This document shows, piece by piece, positions 1 to 12,120 of a DNA stretch of 64,000 nt. Source of the stretch: Megalobrama amblycephala (taxonomy: Eukaryota; Chordata; Actinopteri; Cypriniformes; Xenocyprididae). A model generated the notes under the pieces. The model did not search any database. It was given only the letters and a program-made list of their open reading frames with translations, and was not told the DNA's origin. Where the stretch lies: contig NC_063045.1 of assembly GCF_018812025.1 (NCBI RefSeq), positions 15,372,919 to 15,436,918 on the forward strand, given 5' to 3'. Each line of letters starts with the position of its first letter. Position 1 is the first letter of the stretch. A program made the position numbers and the translations under genes.

Positions 1-405
1 ATAAAGAAAAGGAAACACAAACCAGAACAAAATATTATGAGCTGGGATCTGAATTGACAATCTAATATATCTAAGTCATATTTGGATCTTTATCTGTTAA
101 ACCAGTTACATTTGAAATCCTATGATCTGACAAAGACTTACATTCAGATTTTTATCAGTAAGACCAAAAGATTTGACTCCAAGTGAATTAGTTTTGGTCA
201 AATTTGCATGATATTGTACTCAGTGATGGGCAATTATAAAAAAAATAAAATAAAATTACTATTCCTCCGCAATTTCTTAATAATAATTTATACACTGACC
301 ATTCTGTTTATAGAACTTTCATACTCTGAGAACTCAGATTCATTATTAGAGGTCATCTTTGACTTTCATATGAGCCATAATTTATATTCTCTACTCTTTA
401 AACAG
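1..405 (+). other. Intron upstream of the foxq2 terminal exon
   Basis: AT-rich non-coding sequence ending in a pyrimidine-rich tract and a cag acceptor at 403-405. The open frame entering the exon from position 208 (184 residues in all) is intron read-through: forkhead similarity starts abruptly at codon 406. The upstream exon, with the N-terminal half of the forkhead domain, lies outside the window. Confidence 0.7.
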
Positions 406-762
406 GACAAGAACTGGAGAAATAGTGTCAGACACAATCTCTCTTTGAACGAGTGCTTCATCAAAGCCGGCCGCAGTGACAACGGCAAGGGCCATTTCTG
501 GGCTATTCATCCGGCCAACTTTCAAGACTTCTCTAACGGGGACTACCACCGGCGACGAGCCCGGAGAAGGATCCGCAGAGTAACGGGGCAGCTGCCCTTC
601 GCACTGCCTGCGCATTACCAAACCCTTGGCCGCCTAAAACAGACACTGTGTTGGTGTTGTCCACCAACCCATCCGTTAATGATGAGCTTCTCACCCAGAG
701 TATACTGGAGCTGGGCTGCACTTCAGAGACATCACATACCATCCCTTCATGGACTGAGTTAA
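406..762 (+). CDS. foxq2: Forkhead transcription factor, FoxQ2-type, terminal exon (partial gene)
   Basis: This exon encodes the C-terminal half of a forkhead (winged-helix) DNA-binding domain. It begins with [18 protein letters not shown], the recognition helix, followed by [18 protein letters not shown] and a basic wing with [17 protein letters not shown]. The [17 protein letters not shown] stretch and the [11 protein letters not shown] wing point to the FoxQ2 class rather than FoxI, FoxD, FoxL or FoxB, which have longer wing-1 spacers. A cag acceptor precedes codon 406 in phase 0. FoxQ2 is a nuclear regulator known from anterior neuroectoderm in invertebrates and from blue-cone identity in zebrafish. 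Oddity: downstream of about position 600 the forkhead frame gives a Cys/Trp-rich, unlikely tail ending at 762. Another frame (codon positions divisible by 3) is open to a stop at 783-785 and looks more protein-like. A 1- or 2-base indel, by mutation or assembly error, may separate the two. Family call good; true C-terminus uncertain. Confidence 0.8.
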   Translation, partial: DKNWRNSVRHNLSLNECFIKAGRSDNGKGHFWAIHPANFQDFSNGDYHRRRARRRIRRVTGQLPFALPAHYQTLGRLKQTLCWCCPPTHPLMMSFSPRVYWSWAALQRHHIPSLHGLS

Positions 763-905
763 CCGGATCTACCCTGCTGAAATAATGTCTGCATGCAAAA
801 GTGTTGAAAAGTACATTGTACATATTTTGTAAGCCATCTTGTATATGTACACATTTATTTGTTAAATGAAAACAAATAAAGTTAGATGAAAAGCATTGCA
901 TATTC
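763..905 (+). other. foxq2 3' UTR with poly(A) signal
   Basis: AT-rich sequence after the foxq2 stop. A canonical AATAAA lies at 875-880, within normal distance of a short 3' UTR. Transcripts probably end near 895-905. Confidence 0.6.
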
Positions 906-1088
906 TCATTCATTGCATTCTCTTATTGGAGTTTCTACAAGTTAAATTCAGTCGCCAGCATTTGTGGCATAATGTTGATTACCACAAAAAGATTATTACT
1001 CGTCCCTTGTTTTCTTTAAAAAAAAGCAAAATTCAAGGTTACATGAGGCACTTACAATGCAAGTAAATGGGGCCAATTTTTACAGGAT

Positions 1089-1870
1089 TTAAAGTGTTAG
1101 TTCACCCAAAAATGAAAATTATTTTTTACTCTCCCTCATGTCGTTTTAAACCCATAAGACCTTCGTTCATCTTCAGAACACAAATAAAGATATTTCTGAT
1201 GAAATCCGATGGCTCAGTGAGGCCTCCATTGCCAGCAATGTCACCGAACTTCTCAAGGTCCATAAAGGTACTAAAAACATATTTAAATCAGTTCATGTGA
1301 GTACAGTGGTTCTACCTTAATATTATAAAGCAACGATAATACTTTTTGTGCGCCAAAAAAACAAAATAACTTTTCAATAATATCTAGAGATAGGCGATTT
1401 CAAAACACTCCTTTGAAGCTTTACGAATCTTTTGTTTCGAATCAGTGGTTCGGAGCGCCAAAGTCACATGATTTCAGCAATTTGACACGCGATCAATTTG
1501 ATATACAATCCGAACCATTGATTCAAAATAAAAGATTCGTAAAGCTTCAAAGCAGTGTTTTGAAATCGGCCATCACTAGATATTGTTGAAAAGTCATTAT
1601 TTTGTTTTTTCTTGGCGCACAAAAAGCATTCTTGTCATTTTATGATATTAAGGTACTCACATACAGTGTAAATATGTTTTGAGTACCTTTATGGACGTTG
1701 AGAGGTTCGGTGACATTGCTGGCAATGCAGGCCTCACTGAGCCATCAGATTTCATCAAAAATATCTTAATTTGTGTTCCGAAGATGAACGAAGGTCTTAC
1801 GGGTGTAGAAAGACATGAGGGTGAGTAATAAATGACAGAATTTTCATTTTTGGGTGAACTAACCCTTTAA
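1089..1870. mobile_element. Palindromic (foldback) MITE, copy 1
   Basis: The ends are inverted copies: TTAAAGTGTTAGTTCACCC at the left and GGTGAACTAACCCTTTAA at the right. The internal arms also pair over hundreds of bases; for example the 'gtaagacc..ttcatcttc' block near 1155 recurs inverted near 1790. The loop is around 1435-1565. There is no transposase. It is a non-autonomous DNA transposon with TTAA-like flanks; the superfamily is not decided here. Other copies lie at 6751, 7500, 8831, 12121 and 49535. Confidence 0.85.
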
Positions 1871-2439
1871 AAACAGAAATGTGAATCTTATAATAAAAAA
1901 AGCACTTAAAATTAATTGTTCTGTTAAAACTTGTGTATTATTTGAGTTGTAAAGCTGTTTAAATCAGCATTTTTAACACTTTTTTAGGATTTATGGTATT
2001 ATGTAGTAAAAACTGGAAATAACTTTACACAGAAAAGGTTAGTAGGTGATTCTTTTCACACTAAAGCATGCTGACATTCATACTGATTGTACATTCATAC
2101 ATTGTGTAGTTAAATTATTAAAACAGTGAGTATTTTAAAGTTTACAAAATGGGCCCATTCATTTCCATTATAAGTGCCTTACTGTAACCCCCATTTTTTT
2201 ACAAAAAGTGGAAATACATGTTTGTGATAACCAACATTACTGAATCCAGAATATATAAACCAAATATCCAGGAAAATAAAATAAATATAACTGCATTGTG
2301 CAATTAGAGACAGAACTAATAAGGTCCATAAGGATGGTACAAAATCCTGTGCGCTTAAACAGATATAGGCAAACCGTGAAATTAGGTTAAAAACCTTAGA
2401 GTGCAACATAACAAATGATTAAGACCAGTAATACAATAA

Positions 2440-2960
2440 TACCATTTAATTTCTCACCAAGTGTGTTAGTGTGCGAGCATCATTTTGGGAGCACATTACG
2501 CATGGTGTAAAAAAGTGAACACATTCCTCATGGCTGTGGCCACTCCAGATAATAATTAGACAGAAGAGCTCAGAAGCCAAATCTTTAGTCCTAAGAGATT
2601 TCGGCAGGCTGCCCAAAGCCGACTCCGGGATAAGTACCCAGATAATCCCATAAATCGCCATGCAGTTTCGAAAAATAGGAAGCTTATCACACAGCATAAT
2701 CTGGTAAGCGTTCCTCGGGTGAGGACCTACACTGCTGCTGGAGAACAGGGAGGGAGGGATGAGTTAGTGGAGTGTGGGGTGAGATGAAGCCTCAAAACTG
2801 TATTACCGCAAGCAGAACAAGAGGGTCATGAGCTAATGTGGGACATCTGGACAGAATAATTAGTGGCTAAATTATGATTTTGGCTTACATCCTCTCTGAC
2901 GCCTTTAATAGGTCTCTGATTCCTACCAGCTTCAGAAAGACATCAGTCTTGAGCCACTTC
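2440..2960. promoter_or_regulatory. Candidate conserved non-coding element
   Basis: Balanced-composition, repeat-free DNA in an AT-rich desert. It carries homeobox-type cores (ataattaga near 2550, aataattag near 2855, ctaaattatg near 2868). Neither strand gives a gene-like open frame. Calling it regulatory is inference from composition and motif clustering only. Confidence 0.3.
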
Positions 2961-3240
2961 ACTTTCGAAAAGATAAACTAAAGATGACATAGTCATCGTA
3001 CACAGTCATCCATGGAAACCTGACCCACCTTAAATTAGTGACCCTATATTTATACATTTTTTGAAGTCCAAATTCACATTTATTGCTGTAAAGATGTCGC
3101 TATGCTGTGAAATATAACCGTGATAACATACTTTTTGACACTTTTTGTATTCAAAGACGTCAGCGTCACATACTATATAGACTCCTAAGACTCCTAATTG
3201 TTATTTAATTGGGATTTCACTAATAAATTAAAAAGTCAAA

Positions 3241-3243
<3 letters not shown>

Positions 3244-3281
<38 letters not shown>
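3244..3281. repeat. (TA)n microsatellite
   Basis: Uninterrupted TA dinucleotide run of about 38 bases. Confidence 0.95.
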
Positions 3282-3284
<3 letters not shown>

Positions 3285-3539
3285 TTTGATTGCTTATAAA
3301 AATGTATTTAAATATTTTATTTTATTTATCATATATTAAATATTTATTTATTTATTTATTTAAATGTTATATGTGAACAGCTAATTATAAACACATTTAA
3401 TTAATTGATCAAAATGTGTATTTTTATCAGCCTACAAAAATATATATTTTTGGAAGAAAAAAATATATATAATTAACTAAATATTCTCATTTCTCATAGA
3501 AGGATAACTGAGACATATCCACAATTATAGGAGAGAGGA

Positions 3540-4330
3540 GTGGGAACTAGAAACAAGGTTTTTAAGCAATTAGCACTGTTACAAAGCCATCTAATTAAAT
3601 TTTCTTAACCAAATCTTTCTTTTCTTTGCATTAATTTGCTTAATTCCCATGAATGGTCCTCGGCATTAAATCCTCTTGTCTTTGACAGCTTTAGGACGTT
3701 AATTCTCTTGCATATGCGTGCCTTATGCTTATAAGATACAAGCTGTTGAACAGGTTGCAATTTGCACTCTCTCTCTCTCTCTCTTTTATACACAAACTCA
3801 CACAAAATTTTGAGTGAATCTGTTTTCATTGCAGTTGGCTATTTTTCATATCAGTTTCGTTCAATTAAATGACTTAATCATTGCTATCATGATGTGATTT
3901 TACCAGAATGGCAATAAAGCTCACAGTGCAAATGCTCAAGCATTTTGACTCCCATCTCAACACACCATCTCTGGTGAAGGCCAGCATGCGTAAGGTGACT
4001 TCTCTTCATTTTCTCATTCTAATCAAAGGCCTGTCCCCTCAACCCCATTAAGCTGTGGAGCAGTGCTTGGTGTGTTGATCCCCTTAATCTAATTAGGTAC
4101 ATGGGAGGGGGCGGAGATTAACGCCGGAGACGTGGGCCTGATTAACGGACAGTGGGGTAAGAAGAGATGAGTCGTGGGGCAAAGGCCTTTCAAAACATTC
4201 TGGCCCCGGTTTTAGTCCTATTCAGCATTCCAAAGCTGATTTGATCAAACGCCTTCACGGTGCCAAAGCTTTCTGCTACCTGGTGATTAACTGAGCAGCG
4301 ACGCAGGATAACACAGTTTGGTTAAGACAG
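3540..4330. promoter_or_regulatory. Candidate enhancer with homeobox and TCF/LEF-type sites
   Basis: Repeat-free sequence with TAATTA-type cores (ctaattaaat near 3590, tctaattagg near 4087), several gattaac motifs and a perfect 10-base palindrome TTTGATCAAA at 4240-4249. That palindrome contains two overlapping TCF/LEF cores. A short CT tract interrupts it at 3766-3784. The enhancer role is inferred from motif density. Its distance from onecut3 (about 17 kb) and foxq2 (about 3 kb) leaves the target open. Confidence 0.35.
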
Positions 4331-5259
4331 ACTTACCCCAGATCATCAGACACTTGAGGCTTCCTAACACTACAGATTTGGATTCGGAGGCACAAAGGCT
4401 GATATAGACAAGTGGGGTTATTTTATTTATTTATTTAGAATACTATTACAATAGAACTTACATGAGATTCAAATCTATCAAAATGACAGTTAGGGTGAAA
4501 GTATCATTATCTTTAGGTAAAGAAAGACGAAAAACTAGCAATCTATACACAATCTAACCACTAGGTGTCATAATACGCTCATTGAAGGCTACCTGTGAGA
4601 TTTATTTATCCACCTTATTTTTAAAGAAAGGGCGGGCGCGGCTATTTTAACTTGAATGTGCGAGACTTCCGGTATCAGCCGCTTCTTATTTTAGCCTTTG
4701 CCTACGAAAACAGTCCTTTATGCTGCTTGATGTTGCAAACTGGTATTTGTTAACATATTATATTATTATCATAATCATAAAATACACTGGTTTGCAGCGC
4801 AAAATATTTTTTTACCGTTTAGGCTTCTGCACTTTGTTAATATTTCTTACGAATCCAAATTCTCGAACATTCACAGGAAATAGCGTAGGCTACATCCTAA
4901 GTTGAAAAATAAAGTGAATAGACCTTATTCACAGCAGCGCCATGACTTACCGTGTTTTCAATGGTGTCACCTGTAAAAAGCTGTATAAAGCTCTTAGATC
5001 ATTTATAATTTTCCACGGCAAATGTTTTCTGGAGTTTTTTGTTTACTGAAATTTCTTTGAAAGATGTTTTTGCAGGGTTTTGTCAGCAGAACAATCCAAA
5101 AACACATTAAATGACAGTATAAATCTAATAATAAATTCTCTTTGCATTTAAGTGTCTAAACTGAGGGAAAATGTACTCTTGACTAGTGTATTTGATGTGC
5201 TCTCTAAACCAGCAAAAAATAAATAACTGAATGATAAAAAATAAATCACTGAATGAAAA

Positions 5260-5263
<4 letters not shown>

Positions 5264-5311
<48 letters not shown>
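5264..5311. repeat. (TA)n microsatellite
   Basis: TA dinucleotide run of about 48 bases. The apparent small open frames over it on both strands are products of the repeat. Confidence 0.95.
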
Positions 5312-5313
<2 letters not shown>

Positions 5314-5524
5314 TATACCAACCAATGACCTTCTGATTCAGTTTTCAACCTTAAACCGTCTGGTTTTGTCCAGCAGGGGGATCCTAAACCCACAAAACTA
5401 CTGGACAATGAAACAAAGAGGACCTTGGCAAGCATCCTGATCTCCCCTCTACCTCCCTATCTTCATCTATCTCCAGTGGTTTCCATGGTGATAACTCTTG
5501 GACCTGCCTGCCAGTGATCCTTTC

Positions 5525-5579
5525 TGACCCCTGAGGGTAACCTTTGGCCTGAGGGGTCATGGCCAGGGTCAAGAGGTCA
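5525..5579. promoter_or_regulatory. Cluster of nuclear-receptor half-sites with a DR2
   Basis: The sequence shows TGACCC at 5525-5530, GGGTCA at 5554-5559, GGGTCA at 5566-5571 and AGGTCA at 5574-5579. The last two form a direct repeat with a 2-base spacer (DR2), a known RAR/RXR arrangement. The surrounding 5390-5640 sequence is GC-balanced and repeat-free. Function is inference. Confidence 0.35.
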
Positions 5580-6750
5580 GAAGTGGCCAGAGGGCAATGA
5601 AAGCACTTCTGTGATTGGCTGTCTGACCAGCCCACATATTTTAATATTGAGGCTTAAGCACAGGCCTCAACCCTCAATGCTGCAGATAAACCAACTAGAC
5701 GACTAGCTTCATACACGAACACCTTGCAATAAGCTCAATCTGACATAGTAAGCATTTGATTACTCACTATGTGTCATGTTTGAATGCATCGGGACACTTC
5801 TGTGAAAACATAAACGTAGCATCGATCATATTCCCTCAACATGAATGTGTGGGTGAATGTTTGTATGAAACTTCTTGTTAAGAGCTACGGTATCTGCTTT
5901 GCATCACCAAGTGGCCTATTCATTTCTTTCACACCTCGTTCTTTATCAGTTGAAGAGAAACGACAATGAAGTGCTTTTAAAGACGGTAATGCATCTCCTT
6001 CCTCTTCCTTGCACTGAAAAGACTTCATTTCAAGTCCCTGTGCATAATGGCGTCAACTAAATAGCCGAAACATAATGTAAAACCTGCCGGTCACATGACT
6101 AAAGCCATCCACAGTCCCGTAATTCATCCTTTGGATGATGGGTCGTCAATATTGATTTATGAGCGTAATGGTCATGGACTGATAGAAGGGTATGGGGGGA
6201 AGATGAGTTAAGAGAAGATGGAGAGAAAGAGATAGAGGATAAAGGGGGTGCAAAGGTGAAGGTGGACGCAGAGTGCTTGTAGAGCTGGAGAAGGAGGAAA
6301 AGGATGGCGTCTCCCTAACAAAGACATCAGGTTCCTGTGAGATGGTTATGCTGTTGTTACAGGTATTAAAAAATATTCTGTAATACTTTGCATTACAGTG
6401 TCCATCGTTGTTGCATCTATTACAGGTGTAAAAGCAATGACCGAGTGCAAGGCAGCAGAGCAAATAACATGTTGTCCATCAGTATGGCTTAGTATTACTT
6501 ACTATTCTTCTGCTCTTTTTAAATTAAATACTGTTAAAAATGATATAAATACACCATTTGAGGTACACTAATAATGCTGTGCAGTTTACTGTGCTGCTTC
6601 ATATCTACATAATCAATGCACACATCAGTTGTGGTAAACCGAAGCTCAAGCATGTTTGCTTGGCCTGCGAGAACCAATGAGGTTCATTCTCATATGTTAT
6701 GCAGCACTTTTGAGTTTCTGCAAGAGGTTTGTTCTCTTGCGTCAAGCAGG

Positions 6751-7295
6751 TTAAAGGGTTAGTTCATGCCAAAAATGAAAATTCTGTCATTAATTACTCA
6801 CCCTCATTTCGAATACCTTTTGTGCGTCAAAAAAACAAAATAACGACTTTATTCAACAATATCTAGTGATGGGTGATCTCAAAACTTCAATGGTTTTTCA
6901 ATGGTTCTCTGATTTGAAACAAAAGATTTGTGAAGTTTCGAAGCTTCATGAAGCCATGTTTGAAATTGGCCATCACTAGATATTGTTGAATAAGTCGTTA
7001 TTTTAATTCTTAATTTTTTTTTTTTGGCTCACAAAAAGTATTCTCATCGCTTTATAATATTAAGGTTGAACCACTGTAGTCACATGAACTGATTTAAATA
7101 CGTCTTTCGTAGCTTTCTGGTCAATGTAAGTGTTAATTGTCTTGCTGGCGATGCAGGCCTCACTGAGCCATCAGATTTCATCAAAAATATCTTAATTTGT
7201 GTTCTGAAGATGAACAAAGGTCTTACGGATTTGGAATGACATGATGTAATTATGAGTAATTAATGACAGAATTTGTGGGTGAACTAACCCTTTAA
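6751..7295. mobile_element. Palindromic MITE, copy 2
   Basis: It runs from TTAAAGGGTTAGTTCATGCC to GGTGAACTAACCCTTTAA and shows the same internal blocks as copy 1 (atcagatttcatcaaaaata, gaagatgaacaaaggtctta). It is shorter than copies 1 and 4 because of internal deletion. It has no coding capacity. Confidence 0.85.
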
Positions 7296-7499
7296 GTTAA
7301 GCTTCTGTTTATGTTCGCTGATCAATGTTTATATGTGAATAAAAGCCAAATTAAATCTGTTCATCATATAAAGCAATTGTGTGTCTTCAGAAAATTTGGA
7401 CTAAACTGCTCAATTCATATGGATTAGTTTTACGATCTCTTTAGGAACTTTTTGAAGTGTCAAAGTTTCAATTGCATAGCTTTCTATGGAGGGACAGAA

Positions 7500-7629
7500 A
7501 GCTCTCAGATTTCATCAAAAAGATCTTAATTTGTGTTTCGAAGATGAATGAAAGTCTTACGGATTTGGTACATGAGGGTGAGTAATTAATGACAGAATTT
7601 TCATTTTTTTGGGTGAACTATCCCTTTAA
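7500..7629. mobile_element. Palindromic MITE, truncated right half (copy 3)
   Basis: Only the right arm is present, from the 'atttcatcaaaaagatctta' block to GGTGAACTATCCCTTTAA. It starts about 200 bases after the end of copy 2. Confidence 0.8.
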
Positions 7630-8830
7630 GGTGAAATATAATAAACAGCTTAAGCTAAAAATTAATATTTTTACTTGGATTAAAACAGTTTATTTAGATC
7701 TTAATCACATTGTGTGTATAGGAAAACATTTTTACAGTTTAATAACTGATAACCTTTTGCACAGTTATGCAATTATTTCTACCTTTTTTAAAGAATTTTA
7801 CATTTATATCATGTTTTATGAAAATAGTTCAAATAAGGTGATTTTTTTTTACATTTTTTATTACACACAAATTACCTTGATCATAAAAGAGCTTTAACTT
7901 GACTAACATTTACACATTTTCATTAACCTACCACAGGTCAAAATATATTCAAAGGATGTACCCCTCCTATACAGGTTAACAACCTCTGGTCAAGCTATTA
8001 CATAAGATCTCTGAAGGACTCTTAAAAGGTATTTTAATAGGAGCAGTGACCTTTCACCTTCCAGCACTGACCCTAAGATCCTGACCCCACTTACAGACAC
8101 CAGTGACTCTATCATCCCTTTATTTCATTCTTCCTACATCGTTCTCTTCATCTCATTAAAGTGCCTGTGTTTAACGCTCCTCTAATCTAGCAAATTTCTG
8201 TTAGTCCATTTTTAATTTTTTTTTTTACATGTGAATACACACATTTTCTTTTTACATAAAAGTACACAACTAGCTTTCCCAAACAACGTTTTAATCACCA
8301 CAAAATTTAAATTAAAAGTTAGAAGTGCTTTAACAACAGTCATATACGTGAATATACGTTGTCTGAAGAGGTAATCACAGCAACTGTTCGCTGTTTGTTT
8401 TCATGAAAGGAACCTTCTCGATCACAAAATTCGACAGAAAATGCCTGACAGAAATTCCTTTGATCACCCTGAACATCTTTGTGTATTTCACACATGAACG
8501 CTCCTTTCATTTATCTTTGCTAAAGAGTAAATCTGTAAAGATGCTGCCTTCAAGAGCACCTCCTGCTTCCTAATTGGGTAGGGTATTACGACGTGGCACG
8601 TCACGTCATAAAACATGAAGTTTTCGGTCATTAGGCCTATAATATTTTACTTTTATTTTTCAGATCATTGTGATTTCTATCTACATGATATATGCTACTA
8701 AACAGTTTGCCACGTTTCACATCGCAACTCAACGAGTTTCTCACAACTCTGAGTTTCTCACATGTAAATTGCTTGATCGTTAATGTGCTCATAAATCAGA
8801 AATAGTAAATAAAATATTTCAAACTCTCTC
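7630..8830. other. AT-rich interval without recognisable gene
   Basis: No splice-flanked coding segment and no clear transposon ends. The 102-codon open frame at 7589-7897 starts inside the MITE and is compositionally AT-driven. Confidence 0.5.
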
Positions 8831-9531
8831 TTAAAGGGTTAGTTCACCCCAAAATGAAAATTCTGTCATTAATTACTCACCCTCATGTCGTTCCACACCC
8901 GTAAGACCTTCGTTCATCTTCTTCACACAAATTAAGATATTTTTGATGAAATCCGATGGCTCAGTGAGGCCTCTATTGCCAGCAAGTTAATTTACACTTT
9001 CAGTGCCCAGAAAGCTACTAAAAACATATTTAAAACAGTTCATGTGACTACAGTGGTTCAACCTTAATATAATAAAGTGACGAGAATACTTTTTGTGCAC
9101 AAAAAAAAAAAAAAACTTTTCAACAATATCTAGTGGTGGCCGATTTCAAAACACTGCTTCGAATCTTTTGTTTCAAATCAGTAATTCAGATCGAAGCAGT
9201 GTTTTCTAGATATCTAGATATTGTTGAAAAGTCGTTATTTATTTTTTTTTTTTGGTGCACAAAAAATATTCTCGTTGCTTTATAATATTAAGGTTGAATC
9301 ACTGTACTCACATAAACTGTTTTAAATATGTTTTTAGGAGCTTTCTGGGCACTGAAAGTGTAAATTAACTTAGAGAAAATTAATAGAGGCCTCACTGAGC
9401 CATCGGATTTCATCAAAAATATCTTAATTTGTGTGAAGAAGATGAACGAAGGTCTTACGGAGGGTGTAGAATGACATGAGGGTGAGTAATAAATGACATA
9501 ATTTTCATTTTTGGGTGAACTAACCCTTTAA
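8831..9531. mobile_element. Palindromic MITE, copy 4 (near-complete)
   Basis: The terminal inverted repeats TTAAAGGGTTAGTTCACCC and GGGTGAACTAACCCTTTAA are intact. The long arms pair: the 'gtaagaccttcgttcatctt' block at about 8910 recurs inverted at about 9440. This is the best-preserved copy in the window. Confidence 0.9.
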
Positions 9532-10509
9532 GGCCGCATGGTATTGCGTTTCTTTGCGAATGCTCATTAGATTGAACATGTCAACTAGCTCAGGAAGTAG
9601 CCTAGGCCCTAAAGGACCCAAACTGAAATTAAAATGAATAGAACAATACATTTTTATAACTTTTTAAACTTACACAATGCTTTTCTAATTTGAGACAATT
9701 GCTTGGAAATTTATTTTAGTTTTATACTAACATGTATTACATTTATTCATTTCACTGAACAATTATTACATTACATTTTTACAGTATATTAAAGCTTCTC
9801 TCTGCACAGCTGTGTCTGCAAGGAGCTGTTTGGCTTTGTACGGTATGGGAAGAAATGCGGTTAGTGACACCATTACAATTGACAGAGGTTAAGAGATGTC
9901 AAGACTCTTGGAGAGGAATGGAGGACTCTCCAACACCAGGACTAACACCCTACAGGACCTCTTGGCTGATTAGCTGCAGTGTCCTCCACTAAAGAGGCTC
10001 GTGCAATTTAACACAAAGACAATACAACATGTCGTGGCACATGCTGACACATGAGTCCTTTTCTTGAGACGTTGCGATATGAAGCTGTGACAATTCTGGT
10101 TCCTGTTCTTGCTCTCTCACTCTCGAGAAAGCTGCGAACGTGATAGCCAATGTCCACTCTCTCACATGAGCAAGCATTACAACAGGGTGTTCAGCTGAAG
10201 GTATGGATCTCATACACTATTACCAGAGGTGCGAGGAGCCCAGTGGTCTCGCATATGAAGGCCTGAGACTACAGAAATGGATTTCTCACACTTCAGATAA
10301 GTGATGGGCATATGGACAATAAGGTGTTAACTCATGTACAGCTGTGTCTTACAATATACGTGACACAATATGCTTACATCTAGCAGTTTCTTAAAATATA
10401 TATATTGGAAAAAAAATAGACAAAGTAATAAGATTTTATTGCTGCCTTTTTATGTAAATTGTTAAGTAATTTTATGTACAATTTTATATAAAATGTATGC
10501 AAAATTATG

Positions 10510-10765
10510 GGTAACACTTTATTTTAGTGTCTTTTAACTAGTTGCTTATTAGCATGCATATTACTAGAATATTGGCTATTTATTAGTACTTATTAAGCAC
10601 ATGTTGATGCCTTATTCTGCATGACCTTATTCTACATCTTTAATCCTACCCAATACCTAAACTTAACAACTACCTTACTAACTATTAATAAGCAGGAAAT
10701 TAGGAGTTTATCGAGGGAAAAGTTGTAGTTAATAGATTATGTGTTCCCTATACTAAAATGTTACC
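10510..10765. mobile_element. Short MITE with GGTAACACTTTA termini
   Basis: The left end ggtaacactttattttag matches the inverted right end ctaaaatgttacc. The element is about 256 bases with no open frame. A related element with the same end motif lies at 16727-16913. Confidence 0.75.
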
Positions 10766-12120
10766 AAATTATGAATTTGCTAAAGTTACAAATACAGTGA
10801 TAAATTCATTGCACGTTTTTGAACACTAGTTACTAGTAAAATAAAGCAAGATGAATGATCATATATTTGAATAAAAATAAAAAAAAATGAGATTTTGCAA
10901 TGATGAAAACATTTTTGTAGTGTAGTTTCTTTCAAGGTTGTGACAAAAGCTTTGAAAACCCTTAAAACAATAAAAGAAATCAAATATCATTGGAGATTAT
11001 GCGGATCCATAGCAAATTATCCCGAAAGGTCAACAACTATGGCCTTCCAGGTCAGTAGCTGGAGCCCAACTGAGATATTGCTATCTTCATCTTTTAGCAA
11101 ATGCTATACTGGCTACATCCTGGACACCTATTTGAAGAAACATACTTCCTCAAACTGAGCTCAACGGCTGGGTTAGTACCAACCACGGAGAAGAAAAAAA
11201 CCTTGCAAACAAAACTTTCATATCTATATCTCTAGGATTTTTGATTTAATGTTCTAATCGATGAGTCCCGCAGGCCAAAACAAAAAGGGAGAGAGATTAA
11301 AGACCTGCAAAAGTAGACCCGCAATATTTATCAATCCTTCTTCCTCTGGGCTGTGATGTAGAAAATGCGAGGATGCAGGGAATGGCTGACAGTGATAAAG
11401 AGAGGAAGGAACAGATAGGGTTGTTGGGGTGTGGATGATGGTTCTCCACACCTTCGCTCGGTTCCTTCGCTTTCCCTCTCTCGAAAATGTTTTTATTAGC
11501 CCTGTCAGGTTGCAATTTGCCTAACTGCAAATACACACAGCAGGCTTAATTAAGAATTTTTGACCAGGGAGACTGTCAAGTCCGGAAACATTAAGGAGAT
11601 GAAACCAGGTGTCGTAAAGATAGATGGACACAAAAATGGAAGGATGAGGGACGAGGAGAATAGAAAGAAGGGAGGGGGAGGAGTGCTCGTGGAGTACAAC
11701 AACGTGGTATTCTTCTGTTGCTCTGGGCGTCCAATTGAGATGGGGAGGAAAACATGGGGACAAACGATTTTTTATGCATTAACAGCCTGGCGGTGGAGAG
11801 CAATAACAAGGACGAGATCGCCGCTAAAATGTTTGACATCCTGCGCAGAGATCAATGCAAGTCCAGCTTCATGCATTAACACGCCATACACACGTATCAC
11901 CACACATCCGCCTGTGATACCGGCCCAGATAACATAGCCTGCACCCCAAACACTGCAAAGTGCAGGCCAATCGCCCTCAAGGACGGATCAATTGAAACTC
12001 CCTATCATATGTGGAGATAAAGGTGTGATAATGATTGTAATTTTGTATTTTCTGAGAGTTTTTGTAGAGTTAATTGGTGAGGTGGGCTTATTTCCTGCAA
12101 TAAGTCAGACCTAAAGAATA

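Larger units (their letters stand above)
1871..6750. other. Gene-free interval downstream of foxq2
   Basis: No exon-like open frames with splice context were found. The interval contains two (TA)n tracts and several patches of mixed composition rich in TAATTA and GATTAA-type motifs, listed separately as candidate regulatory DNA. The remainder is plain AT-rich sequence. Confidence 0.5.

Noticed and set aside
580..642. A 63-base intron to explain the foxq2 frame change
   Set aside because: Its length is a multiple of three, so it would not change frame, and the donor is poor.
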